Below, in pieces: positions 47,730-54,710 of a stretch of DNA of 64,000 nt. The DNA is taken from assembly GCA_017302655.1 (NCBI GenBank), contig JAFLDE010000010.1:1-64000 (forward strand), written 5' to 3'. A model generated the notes under the pieces. That model did no database searches. It saw only the letters and a program-made list of their open reading frames with translations, and was not told where the DNA came from. The stretch is from Burkholderiales bacterium. Lineage in GTDB: Bacteria > Pseudomonadota > Gammaproteobacteria > Burkholderiales > Burkholderiaceae_C. The position numbers and the translations under genes are program-made. Each line of letters opens with the position of its first letter. Position 1 is the first letter of the stretch.

Positions 47730-48818
47730 GTGCTTCCCGAACTGTCTGCCGCCACCCCATTGCCTGCACCCGCCTTGCAGCGCCTTTCTCGAGCGGCCAC
47801 GCGACATCCTTTGCTAGTGGAACGATCGCTCGCCCGAGCTCAGGAGCAGGCGGAAAGGGATCAGCAAGTCCTGGCGGCGGCCGACCTGCTTTATTTGCGG
47901 TTCCATTTGGCGGAGCATGCGGGCCGTGCGCTCGACTTGCGTGAAGCGCTTTCCCGAAGCGCAGATCGACTGGAGCAATGGCCCGAGCGACACGGCGAGC
48001 AGGCAGCCCGCCTGGCTGAGGCCTTGGGTCGGGCGGCGTACCAAACTGGCGACTACCTTGAAGCCACCGAGCAATGGTCTCGGGCACTGGACCTGGCCGA
48101 GTCCGCCAGCGAGCGGCGGGTGGGCGTTGCAGCCCGTGTCGGGCTGGGCCAGATTCACTATGCGATGGGCGCGTGGAACACCGGCCTGCGTTTTCATCGC
48201 GATGCGCTGCTGCAGTTGCGTCCGCTCAACGACTCCTACCTCGCTGCCAAGGTGGCGTTGAACCTGGGCGTGGGCCATCTTGAGAGCCAGCAATTGGAAG
48301 ATGCCGAGCGGCAGTTTTCCCATGGTCTGGCCGCAGCACGGCGGGGCGGCCACCGGGAGTTCGAGGCTGAAGCCCATTGGCACCTTGCGCGTGCCGCGCT
48401 GTCGCGTGGGCAATTGCCCTTGGCCGTCGCCGACTGTCGGCTGGCTCTCGACATCGCCACTCGGCTACACCACCACTGGCTGGAAGGTGCTGCCAGCCGC
48501 ACGTGGACAGAAATCGCGCTTGCGCGCGGCGACACGCAATCAGCCATTCGCAGCTGCCGCCATGCCCTTGAGCTGGCCGAGCGCATCCAGTCGCGGCCGC
48601 AGCAACTTCAGGCTCACTTGCAACTTGCGCGCCTCCTGGAGCAGCAGGATCAGCCGGCCGAAGCGCTGCAGCATCTCTGGAAATACCTGGCGCTACGCGA
48701 GCACAGCGAGCAGCAGTCGCAAGGCATTGCCGGGCGCAGCCTGGCGCCGCAAGGTCCGCTGGATCCGGCGAGCGTCGGCGAAGGGGGCAGTGGCACCCGC
48801 AGTCCGAGTGCGCGCTGA
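47730..48818 (+). CDS. tetratricopeptide-repeat protein
   Basis: About 362 residues of all-helical TPR-like repeats (for example GRAAYQTGDYLEATEQWSRA, then helix pairs every 34-40 residues), without signal peptide or enzymatic domain. TPR proteins are scaffolds for protein contacts; similar ones lie beside regulators or sensors. The start is uncertain: the frame is open from TTG 47601 and ATG 47613, but those codons overlap candidate operators and the first 40 residues look non-protein-like, so I chose GTG 47730. No good ribosome-binding site supports any choice. It lies 54 bp before lacI. Confidence 0.6.
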   Translation: MLPELSAATPLPAPALQRLSRAATRHPLLVERSLARAQEQAERDQQVLAAADLLYLRFHLAEHAGRALDLREALSRSADRLEQWPERHGEQAARLAEALGRAAYQTGDYLEATEQWSRALDLAESASERRVGVAARVGLGQIHYAMGAWNTGLRFHRDALLQLRPLNDSYLAAKVALNLGVGHLESQQLEDAERQFSHGLAAARRGGHREFEAEAHWHLARAALSRGQLPLAVADCRLALDIATRLHHHWLEGAASRTWTEIALARGDTQSAIRSCRHALELAERIQSRPQQLQAHLQLARLLEQQDQPAEALQHLWKYLALREHSEQQSQGIAGRSLAPQGPLDPASVGEGGSGTRSPSAR

Positions 48819-48825
48819 CTACACT

Positions 48826-48861
48826 CGCCCGCCACGCCCGCCACGCCCGCCACGCCCGCCA
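48826..48861. repeat. four perfect tandem copies of a 9-bp unit
   Basis: CGCCCGCCA repeated four times without a mismatch, followed by a partial CGCA. It fills most of the 54 bp between the TPR stop and the lacI ATG. Slippage would alter the distance between upstream sequences and the lacI start without touching either coding frame. Confidence 0.9.
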
Positions 48862-48872
48862 CGCAATTCGGC

Positions 48873-49937
48873 ATGAGCCCGGACTCCAAGCCCTCCAAGC
48901 GCAGAACTCGTTCGACTTCCAAGGCGACCGGTGCCGGTGCGCCCGTGACTCTTGAGCAAGTGGCACTCAAAGCCGGCGTGTCACCCAGCACGGTGTCGCG
49001 CATCCTGAACGGTACCGCCGCAGTCAGCCCTGAAAAGCAGCAGGCCGTGGAGGACGCGATCGAGCAACTCGGATTCCGTCCCAACCCCGTTGCTCGCGGA
49101 CTTGCCGGGGGCCGGACTCTGTCCGTCGGCGTCGTCACTCAGACCATCAGCAGCCCCTTTTATGGCGAGGCGATGTACGGCATCGAGGGGGTGATGGAAC
49201 AGGCAGGCTATGTGCCGCTGTTTGTCAGCGGCAACTGGCAAGAGGCGGATGAGCGCAAAGCCATCGAGACCCTGCTGGCCAGGCGCGTCGATGGTCTCAT
49301 CGTGCTCGCCGGGCGATTGCCCAATGCCGCGCTGCTGCGGTATGCACGCGAACTGCCGATGGTGGTTGTCGGTCGACAGCTGCGAGGCCCACAGATCTTC
49401 AGCCTCAATTTTGAGAACACATTGGGAGCCCGGCTCGCGACTCAGCATCTGGTCGATCTCGGCCATCGCCGCATCGCTTTCCTGTCCGGCGATCTGGCGC
49501 ATGGCGATGCGGTCGAGCGACTGCGCGGCTACGAGCAGGCCTTGAAGGATTCGGGCATCCCCTTCGATCCCGCTTTGGTGGTCCAGGGGGACTTCACGGA
49601 GCCGAGCGGCCTACTTGGCGTGATGCGCTTGCTTGACGACGGCGCACCCTTCACCGCCCTGTTCGCCTCGAACGACCAGATGGCCTTCGGTGCTTTGCTC
49701 GCGCTGCACCGGCGCGGACTTCGAGTGCCAGACGATATCTCGCTGGTAGGGTTCGACGACGTTTCGGTCGCCAAGTACGCATTGCCGCCACTCACCACGG
49801 TGCGCCAGTCGGTCTACGAGCTGGGCACAGGCGCGGCTCGCGCCATGCTGGCGCTGCTGCGCGCGGAGACCCCCAGCGCGAACTTGCCGCCGCCTGAGCT
49901 GGTGGTGCGCGAATCGACCCGGCGCCGCATGCGCTGA
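48873..49937 (+). CDS. LacI-family transcriptional regulator
   Basis: A 354-residue repressor. A basic tail (1-23) precedes the HTH VTLEQVALKAGVSPSTVSRIL (25-45) and hinge helix (NPVARGLAGGRT). The periplasmic-binding-like effector domain begins LSVGVVTQTISSPFYGEAMYG and includes FASNDQMAFGALLAL and LVGFDDVSVA. It precedes the sugar ABC importer, GH16 and TonB receptor genes, in front of which three LacI-type palindromes occur. It therefore very probably controls module B in response to a glucan-derived sugar. Confidence 0.92.
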   Translation: MSPDSKPSKRRTRSTSKATGAGAPVTLEQVALKAGVSPSTVSRILNGTAAVSPEKQQAVEDAIEQLGFRPNPVARGLAGGRTLSVGVVTQTISSPFYGEAMYGIEGVMEQAGYVPLFVSGNWQEADERKAIETLLARRVDGLIVLAGRLPNAALLRYARELPMVVVGRQLRGPQIFSLNFENTLGARLATQHLVDLGHRRIAFLSGDLAHGDAVERLRGYEQALKDSGIPFDPALVVQGDFTEPSGLLGVMRLLDDGAPFTALFASNDQMAFGALLALHRRGLRVPDDISLVGFDDVSVAKYALPPLTTVRQSVYELGTGAARAMLALLRAETPSANLPPPELVVRESTRRRMR

Positions 49938-49939
49938 GT

Positions 49940-50240
49940 CTGCCAGGGCGGCGCTCCTGCTTGCACGGGACTCTGAGCGCGGGAAGGCATTCGGGGCGAC
50001 GTGCCGTTGAGCGTTCGACATGCGGACGAGCCAAGGGCTGACGGGCTTCGAGGAAAGCGCTGCTGACGGCCCTCGCGGGCACTTCGTGATCTCTCGGAAT
50101 GACGCGCCTTAGGCTGGCGAGTTTGCCGGCCAGCATGTTCATCGGGCCTGCTGCAGCCGCGAACGGGAAGTCGGAGCTTCGCAAGCAACCCACGTCCCGG
50201 CCGGTGCACGTGCGCGCACACGCCACGGGGACTTCATCAG
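49940..50240. other. non-coding gap with repeat-like sequence, lacI to ABC operon
   Basis: The 49938-50361 gap holds no convincing gene. On the minus strand, 50079-50102 reads GTCATTCCGAGAGATCACG then AAGTG, which resembles the dispersed GTCATTCCGAG...GAAGTG intergenic repeats of many proteobacteria (from memory). Further left, CCGTTGAGCG...TCGAC resembles the common CCGTTCGCCCTGAGC-type repeats in degenerate form. The right end of the gap carries a LacI operator. Confidence 0.35.
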
Positions 50241-50299
50241 CGCTTCCCTAGGGTTTGTGGGGAATCGGCCGCCTTCGGGCTCCCGCAGAATTCAGTGAC

Positions 50300-50313
50300 T
50301 GAAAGCGCTTTCA
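50300..50313. promoter_or_regulatory. LacI-type operator upstream of the sugar ABC operon
   Basis: A perfect 14-bp palindrome TGAAAGCGCTTTCA with the central CG typical of LacI-family sites, 49 bp upstream of the binding-protein ATG. It is identical to the core at 54601-54614. Confidence 0.85.
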
Positions 50314-50361
50314 TCGCACGGCGCTCCGTCCTCTTGCGTGCCTGTCACAGTCCCCACCTCG

Positions 50362-51618
50362 ATGTCCCAGCTCTCACGACGCCAGTTGCTCGCCGGATCT
50401 GCGCTGGCTTGGCCTGCGGCGTATGCAGCGGCCGGTGTGCAGCTGACGGTGACCGCGTACCCAAATGTCGACCAGATCATCCGGGCCGTGCTGCCACGCT
50501 GGGAATCTCAGCACCCCGGGGTGACAGTGCGCCTGGTGAGTCGGCAGTACGCCGATCACCACACCGCCATGACCACTGCACTATCCACATCGGGGCATCT
50601 GCCTGACCTGGTGGCACTGGAAACCACCTACATGGGAGGGTTCGCGCTGGGTGGCGGGCTGCTCGACCTGTCCCAGCAGCCGTTCAACGCCGATCGCCTG
50701 GAGTCGGAGTTCACCGGATTCGCGTTCTCCCTCGCCCGCAATCGCGAAGGCCGGCAGGTGGCGATTCCGGCCGACATCGGGCCTGGCACCCTGCTGTACC
50801 GCCACGACCTGCTGGCTAAGGCCGGTGTGCCCGAAGCGTCATTGACGGATAGCTGGGCCTCTTACGTGGCGGCAGGCCGCGAGATCAAGAAGGCCACCGG
50901 CGCATACCTGATCAGCCATGCCCGCACCCTCAAGGACATCATGGTTCGATGCAGCGTCCCGGCCGATGGCGGCCAATACTTCGACGCGCAGAACCGACCG
51001 CGGGTGACGGAGCCGGCGTTCGTACAAGCCTTCGAGCTGGCCCGGAAGGTGCGCCGAGACGGCCTTGATGCGCAAGCAGTCAACTGGACGCCTGACTGGG
51101 CCGAGGGCCTCAAGCGCGGGCGACTGGCCACCGAGCTGTCTGGGGCCTGGATGGCCGGTCAGATGGCCAACTGGGTGTGCCCGAACACCAAGGACCTCTG
51201 GCGCGTTGCGCATCTTCCCGAGCAGAGCTTTGCCTTCTACGGGGGCACTTATTACGCCCTGCCCAGGCGCGCCCATCCGATGCGACGCGAGTTGGCTTGG
51301 TCTCTGCTTCAAGCGCTCACCCGCGACCGCCACGTTCAGCTGCAGGCCTTCAAGCAAGAAGACGCCTTCCCTGCGCTGCGTGCAGCCCAGGACGATCCCT
51401 TCTTCGCCGAACCATTGCCCTTCCTCAATGGGCAGCGCGCGCGCTTGCTTTGGCGAGAAGCCGCCCAACGCATTCCGGCTCTGCGCATGCACCGTCAGCA
51501 CAAGTTTGCCGACGAGGTCACCAACTCGGAGCTAGACAACGTCCTGGAGTTCAACAAGCCAATCGAGCAGGCGCTGGCGGATGCCCAACGCGTGCTGGAA
51601 GTGAGGGCCGCACGTTGA
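50362..51618 (+). CDS. sugar ABC transporter substrate-binding protein
   Basis: A 418-residue family 1 solute-binding protein (MalE/UgpB-like). The N-terminus SRRQLLAGSALAWPAAYAAA looks like a twin-arginine signal. LTVTAYPNVDQIIRAVLPRWESQHPGV, a central PDLVALE and late WMAGQMANWVCP fit sugar binders. It captures an oligosaccharide in the periplasm for the two permeases that follow. Start ATG 50362 rather than GTG 50338, giving a compact signal. The operator lies just upstream. It is 2 bp before the first permease. Confidence 0.9.
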   Translation: MSQLSRRQLLAGSALAWPAAYAAAGVQLTVTAYPNVDQIIRAVLPRWESQHPGVTVRLVSRQYADHHTAMTTALSTSGHLPDLVALETTYMGGFALGGGLLDLSQQPFNADRLESEFTGFAFSLARNREGRQVAIPADIGPGTLLYRHDLLAKAGVPEASLTDSWASYVAAGREIKKATGAYLISHARTLKDIMVRCSVPADGGQYFDAQNRPRVTEPAFVQAFELARKVRRDGLDAQAVNWTPDWAEGLKRGRLATELSGAWMAGQMANWVCPNTKDLWRVAHLPEQSFAFYGGTYYALPRRAHPMRRELAWSLLQALTRDRHVQLQAFKQEDAFPALRAAQDDPFFAEPLPFLNGQRARLLWREAAQRIPALRMHRQHKFADEVTNSELDNVLEFNKPIEQALADAQRVLEVRAAR

Positions 51619-51620
51619 GC

Positions 51621-52499
51621 ATGCGCGTGCCGATTCGTTGGGCGCCGTACCTGTTGATCAGCCCCTTCCTGATCCTTTTCGCGCTGTTCGGTCTGTTCCC
51701 TCTGCTCTTCTCGGGTTGGCTGGCATTCCAGTCCTGGGAGCCCAGCTATGGCTTGGAAGCCATGCAGTTCGTGGGCCTGGACAACTTCATCTTCGCGATG
51801 CAGGACGCGTGGTTCTGGAAGTCGCTCAAGAACACACTCTGGTTGGCAGCCGCGTCGGGCATTCCGCAGCACATGGTGGCACTGCCGCTCGCTGTGCTGA
51901 TCCACAACCACTTCGGGCGCTTGCGCGATGGGGTGAGCGGCGCCTACTTTCTTCCTTACATCACCAGCACGGTGGCCATTGCCATGCTCGCCAGCGCTCT
52001 GTTCTCTACGGACTACGGCCTGGCGAACGCCTTGCTGCAAGCGCTTGGGCTGGACAAGCAAGCCTGGACCACCCATCCGCTCCTCATCAAGCCCACGATC
52101 GCTTTGGTCGTGTTCTGGCGCTATGTTGGTTTCAACATCGTGCTGTACCTGGCTGCCCTACAAACGGTTCCGCGCGACCTCTATGAAGCCGCTCGTCTGG
52201 ACGGCGCCAGCCCCTGGCAGCAGTTCTGGCATGTGACCTTGCCCAGCCTGCGTCCAATGATCCTGTTCGGCGTGACGCTGTCCATCATCGGCGGTCTGCA
52301 GTTGTTCGAGGAGCCGTTCATCCTCACCAACGGCAATGGCGGCACCGATCAGCAGGGCATGACCTCGGGCGTCTATCTTTACCGACTGGCTTTCGAGTTC
52401 AGCGATTTTGGGGGCGCAAGCGCCATAAGCTGGATGCTGTTCGGCCTGGTTGCCTTGCTCACCTGGCTGACCAACCGGGCGCTTGGGGAGCGCCGGTGA
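51621..52499 (+). CDS. sugar ABC transporter permease (MalF/UgpA type)
   Basis: A 292-residue inner-membrane protein with six TM segments. The EAA loop YEAARLDGASPWQQFWHVTLPSLRP contacts the ATPase. Start ATG 51621 follows the binding-protein stop by 2 bp; TTG 51615 would overlap it. No MalK-type ATPase gene is present in the window, so a shared ATPase encoded elsewhere must energise it. The stop overlaps the next permease (GTGA). Confidence 0.9.
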   Translation: MRVPIRWAPYLLISPFLILFALFGLFPLLFSGWLAFQSWEPSYGLEAMQFVGLDNFIFAMQDAWFWKSLKNTLWLAAASGIPQHMVALPLAVLIHNHFGRLRDGVSGAYFLPYITSTVAIAMLASALFSTDYGLANALLQALGLDKQAWTTHPLLIKPTIALVVFWRYVGFNIVLYLAALQTVPRDLYEAARLDGASPWQQFWHVTLPSLRPMILFGVTLSIIGGLQLFEEPFILTNGNGGTDQQGMTSGVYLYRLAFEFSDFGGASAISWMLFGLVALLTWLTNRALGERR

Positions 52500-53311
52500 A
52501 GCAACGCTGGATGGCGAGGGCATTGGTGCTGGTGGGCGCGCTCTTCATGCTCGCCCCGTTCTATTTCATGTTCGTGTTCGCAACGCACACGCGTGAAGAC
52601 ATCTATAGCTTGCCACCACCCCTTTGGTTCGGCTCCGCGCTCTGGGACAACCTAGCAATCCTCGCTTCGCGCATCCCCTTTTGGCGCAACCTCGGCTGGA
52701 GCCTCTACACGGCGCTGATGGCCACCGCGCTCACGCTGATCTTTTGCTCCATGGCGGGCTATGCCTTCGCGTTGCTCGAGTTCCGTTTCAAGCGCGCGTT
52801 GTTCCTGCTGGTGATGGGCACCATGATGCTGCCCTCCTTCATGACCATGATCCCCAGCTTCATGGTGATGGATGCCTTGGGCTGGATTGACACGCATCGG
52901 GCCCTCTACCTGCCCGGTGCGGCGGGCGCGTTTGGCATCTTCCTGATGCGTCAGTTTGCCGCTGCCAGCGTGCCGAGGGAATTGGTGGAGGCTGCTCGCA
53001 TCGACGGGTGCGGCGAGATTCAGATCTGGTGGCGGGTGGCACTTCCACTGATGAAACCAGCGCTCGGAACCTTGGGCCTGGTCAGCTTCATCGCTTCTTG
53101 GAACAACTTCATGGCTCCGCTGGTGGTGCTTCGCAGCAATGAGCACTTCACCTTCCCTCTGGCCCTTCGCTCCATGCAGTCCGTGGTGAACACGGAATGG
53201 GGCGCCTTGATGGCCGGTGCGGCCATCGCCACCTTGCCTCTGCTCGTCCTCTTCTTGGTGGCCTCCCGGCAGCTCATCGCTGGACTCACGGCCGGTGCCG
53301 TGAAGTCCTGA
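52496..53311 (+). CDS. sugar ABC transporter permease (MalG/UgpE type)
   Basis: A 271-residue protein with six TM segments and the EAA loop VEAARIDGCGEIQIWWRVALPLMKPALG. The N-terminal RWMARALVLVGALFMLAPFYFM is typical of the carbohydrate uptake CUT1 family. Start GTG 52496 overlaps the upstream stop as GTGA. It pairs with the preceding permease. Confidence 0.9.
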   Translation: MKQRWMARALVLVGALFMLAPFYFMFVFATHTREDIYSLPPPLWFGSALWDNLAILASRIPFWRNLGWSLYTALMATALTLIFCSMAGYAFALLEFRFKRALFLLVMGTMMLPSFMTMIPSFMVMDALGWIDTHRALYLPGAAGAFGIFLMRQFAAASVPRELVEAARIDGCGEIQIWWRVALPLMKPALGTLGLVSFIASWNNFMAPLVVLRSNEHFTFPLALRSMQSVVNTEWGALMAGAAIATLPLLVLFLVASRQLIAGLTAGAVKS

Positions 53312-53328
53312 TTCATGGCGCCATCGAC

Positions 53329-53622
53329 GTGCTGAGCCCCACCCATGCCGCCTGCCGGCACGTCGATGCCTTCCGTGCCGAACCCAGCCCCCGAGCTCAG
53401 CCTACGCATTTCGGCCCACGGTTGCTGCGTCTAGCGGGTGATTTCGCCTTCTCTCGCGATGTCTGGATCTTCGGCGTCTGGCGCGCCTCGCCGTTCGATG
53501 GGCCGCATCTCCTGTGGCTCTTGCAGCAGGTCATGCCAGCGGCTCCTCGGCCATTTCTTAAGTGGGGCCGGGGGATCGACGCACTTCCTTTCCATCAAGC
53601 TCCTTTTGAGCTCTCCGCATGA
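53329..53622 (+). CDS. possible small uncharacterised protein
   Basis: An open frame of 97 codons from GTG 53329 to a TGA that overlaps the GH16 ATG (ATGA), the same coupling seen elsewhere in the region. It occupies the otherwise empty 53312-53618 gap. The product has a Trp/Phe-rich stretch (FAFSRDVWIFGVW) but no family I recognise and no clear ribosome-binding site. It may be chance; an inverted repeat AGCTC/GAGCT lies just before the GH16 start. Confidence 0.25.
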   Translation: MLSPTHAACRHVDAFRAEPSPRAQPTHFGPRLLRLAGDFAFSRDVWIFGVWRASPFDGPHLLWLLQQVMPAAPRPFLKWGRGIDALPFHQAPFELSA

Positions 53623-54506
53623 AGCATCCCATCCCTCTTTGGGTACTTTGCCTGCTCGCCGCCTGCGGCGGAGGTGGCGCCGCCACGCCAGATGCCGCGC
53701 CCAGTCCGGCACCGGCTCCGAGCCCTTCACCCACTCCCCCACCTGCGCCTGCGCCGAGCAACCGCTGGACGCTCGTCTGGTCCGATGAATTCGATGGCCC
53801 GGCCGGCGCTGCACCCAACCCATCGCACTGGAGCTATGACCTCGGCAACCGCGAAAGCGGTGGCTGGGGAAACAACGAGTTGCAGTACTACACCGACTCA
53901 CGCCGCAACTCGCAGCTAGACGGCAATGGGGTGCTGCTCATTCGCGCCGAGAGGCAGGCGCAGGCCGGTCCATGCTGGAACGGGACGATGTGCGAGTTCA
54001 CGTCGGCGCGGCTGTTGAGCCGTGGCAAGGTCGCGGTGCGCTATGGAAAGGTGGAGGCCCGGATCCAGGTACCAGGTGGCAAAGGCATCTGGCCAGCCTT
54101 TTGGTCGCTCGGTGACGGCCGTTGGCCCGATGTCGGGGAGATCGACATCATGGAATTCGTCGGGAAGGAGCCCAACGCGGTGTACGGCACTGTGCATGGA
54201 CCGGGCTACTCTGGCGCCAACGGCCTGGGCAAGGAGAGGCGAATGGGACAACCGGTACCTGACGCCTTTCATGTTTTCGCGATTGTCAAGCGCCCCAACG
54301 AGATTGAGTGGTTCCTGGACGGCGAGTCTTTCTTCAAGATCACCCCGGCCAGCCTTCCGGCCGGCGCGGCCTGGGTGTTCGAACGCGACTACTTCCTCAT
54401 CATGAACCTCGCCGTGGGCGGGCACTGGCCGGGCTCACCGGACGCGAGCACACCCTTTCCCGCCACCATGAAGGTCGACTACGTCCGCATCTACAAAGAG
54501 GACTGA
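53619..54506 (+). CDS. GH16 beta-glucanase, lipoprotein
   Basis: A 295-residue outer-envelope enzyme. Lipobox LLAAC with Cys16, a Pro/Ala/Ser linker (residues 21-47), then a GH16 domain starting WTLVWSDEFDGPAG. The catalytic motif is EIDIME (Glu174 nucleophile, Asp176, Glu179 acid/base). WGNNELQYYTD and the WFLDGESFFKI strand are typical of laminarinases (endo-1,3-beta-glucanases). It probably cuts beta-glucan at the cell surface so that the following TonB receptor can import the fragments. It follows the ABC importer genes. Confidence 0.9.
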   Translation: MKHPIPLWVLCLLAACGGGGAATPDAAPSPAPAPSPSPTPPPAPAPSNRWTLVWSDEFDGPAGAAPNPSHWSYDLGNRESGGWGNNELQYYTDSRRNSQLDGNGVLLIRAERQAQAGPCWNGTMCEFTSARLLSRGKVAVRYGKVEARIQVPGGKGIWPAFWSLGDGRWPDVGEIDIMEFVGKEPNAVYGTVHGPGYSGANGLGKERRMGQPVPDAFHVFAIVKRPNEIEWFLDGESFFKITPASLPAGAAWVFERDYFLIMNLAVGGHWPGSPDASTPFPATMKVDYVRIYKED

Positions 54507-54600
54507 ACTGCGGCGCGGCGACCGCGGACGTCGCGCCGATGCCACGCGGTATTCGGGTGTTGCCTAGGTGCCAACCCAACTTTGCCAGACTATCCTGAAC

Positions 54601-54614
54601 TGAAAGCGCTTTCA
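54601..54614. promoter_or_regulatory. LacI-type operator 1 upstream of TonB receptor 2
   Basis: TGAAAGCGCTTTCA, flanked by C and G to give a 16-bp perfect palindrome. It lies 97 bp upstream of the receptor ATG. A possible -10 box TATCCT at 54591-54596 would place it over the transcription start. Confidence 0.85.
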
Positions 54615-54681
54615 GCATCGCTGCTTGCATGCCGCGCTTCTTGCCCGCCCAGCTCACCCCCGCCCGACAAGCACCCGATTC

Positions 54682-54695
54682 TGAAATCGCTTTCA
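54682..54695. promoter_or_regulatory. LacI-type operator 2 upstream of TonB receptor 2
   Basis: TGAAATCGCTTTCA, one mismatch from the palindrome, again flanked by C and G. Its centre is 81 bp from operator 1. It ends 15 bp before the receptor ATG, next to the GGAG ribosome-binding site. Two sites at this distance would allow DNA looping. Confidence 0.8.
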
Positions 54696-54710
54696 GCCCA
54701 GGAGACTCGA

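Noticed and set aside
48826..48861. Tandem repeats considered as a CRISPR array
   Set aside because: The 9-bp units are contiguous with no spacers and no cas genes are present; no CRISPR array was seen anywhere in the window.
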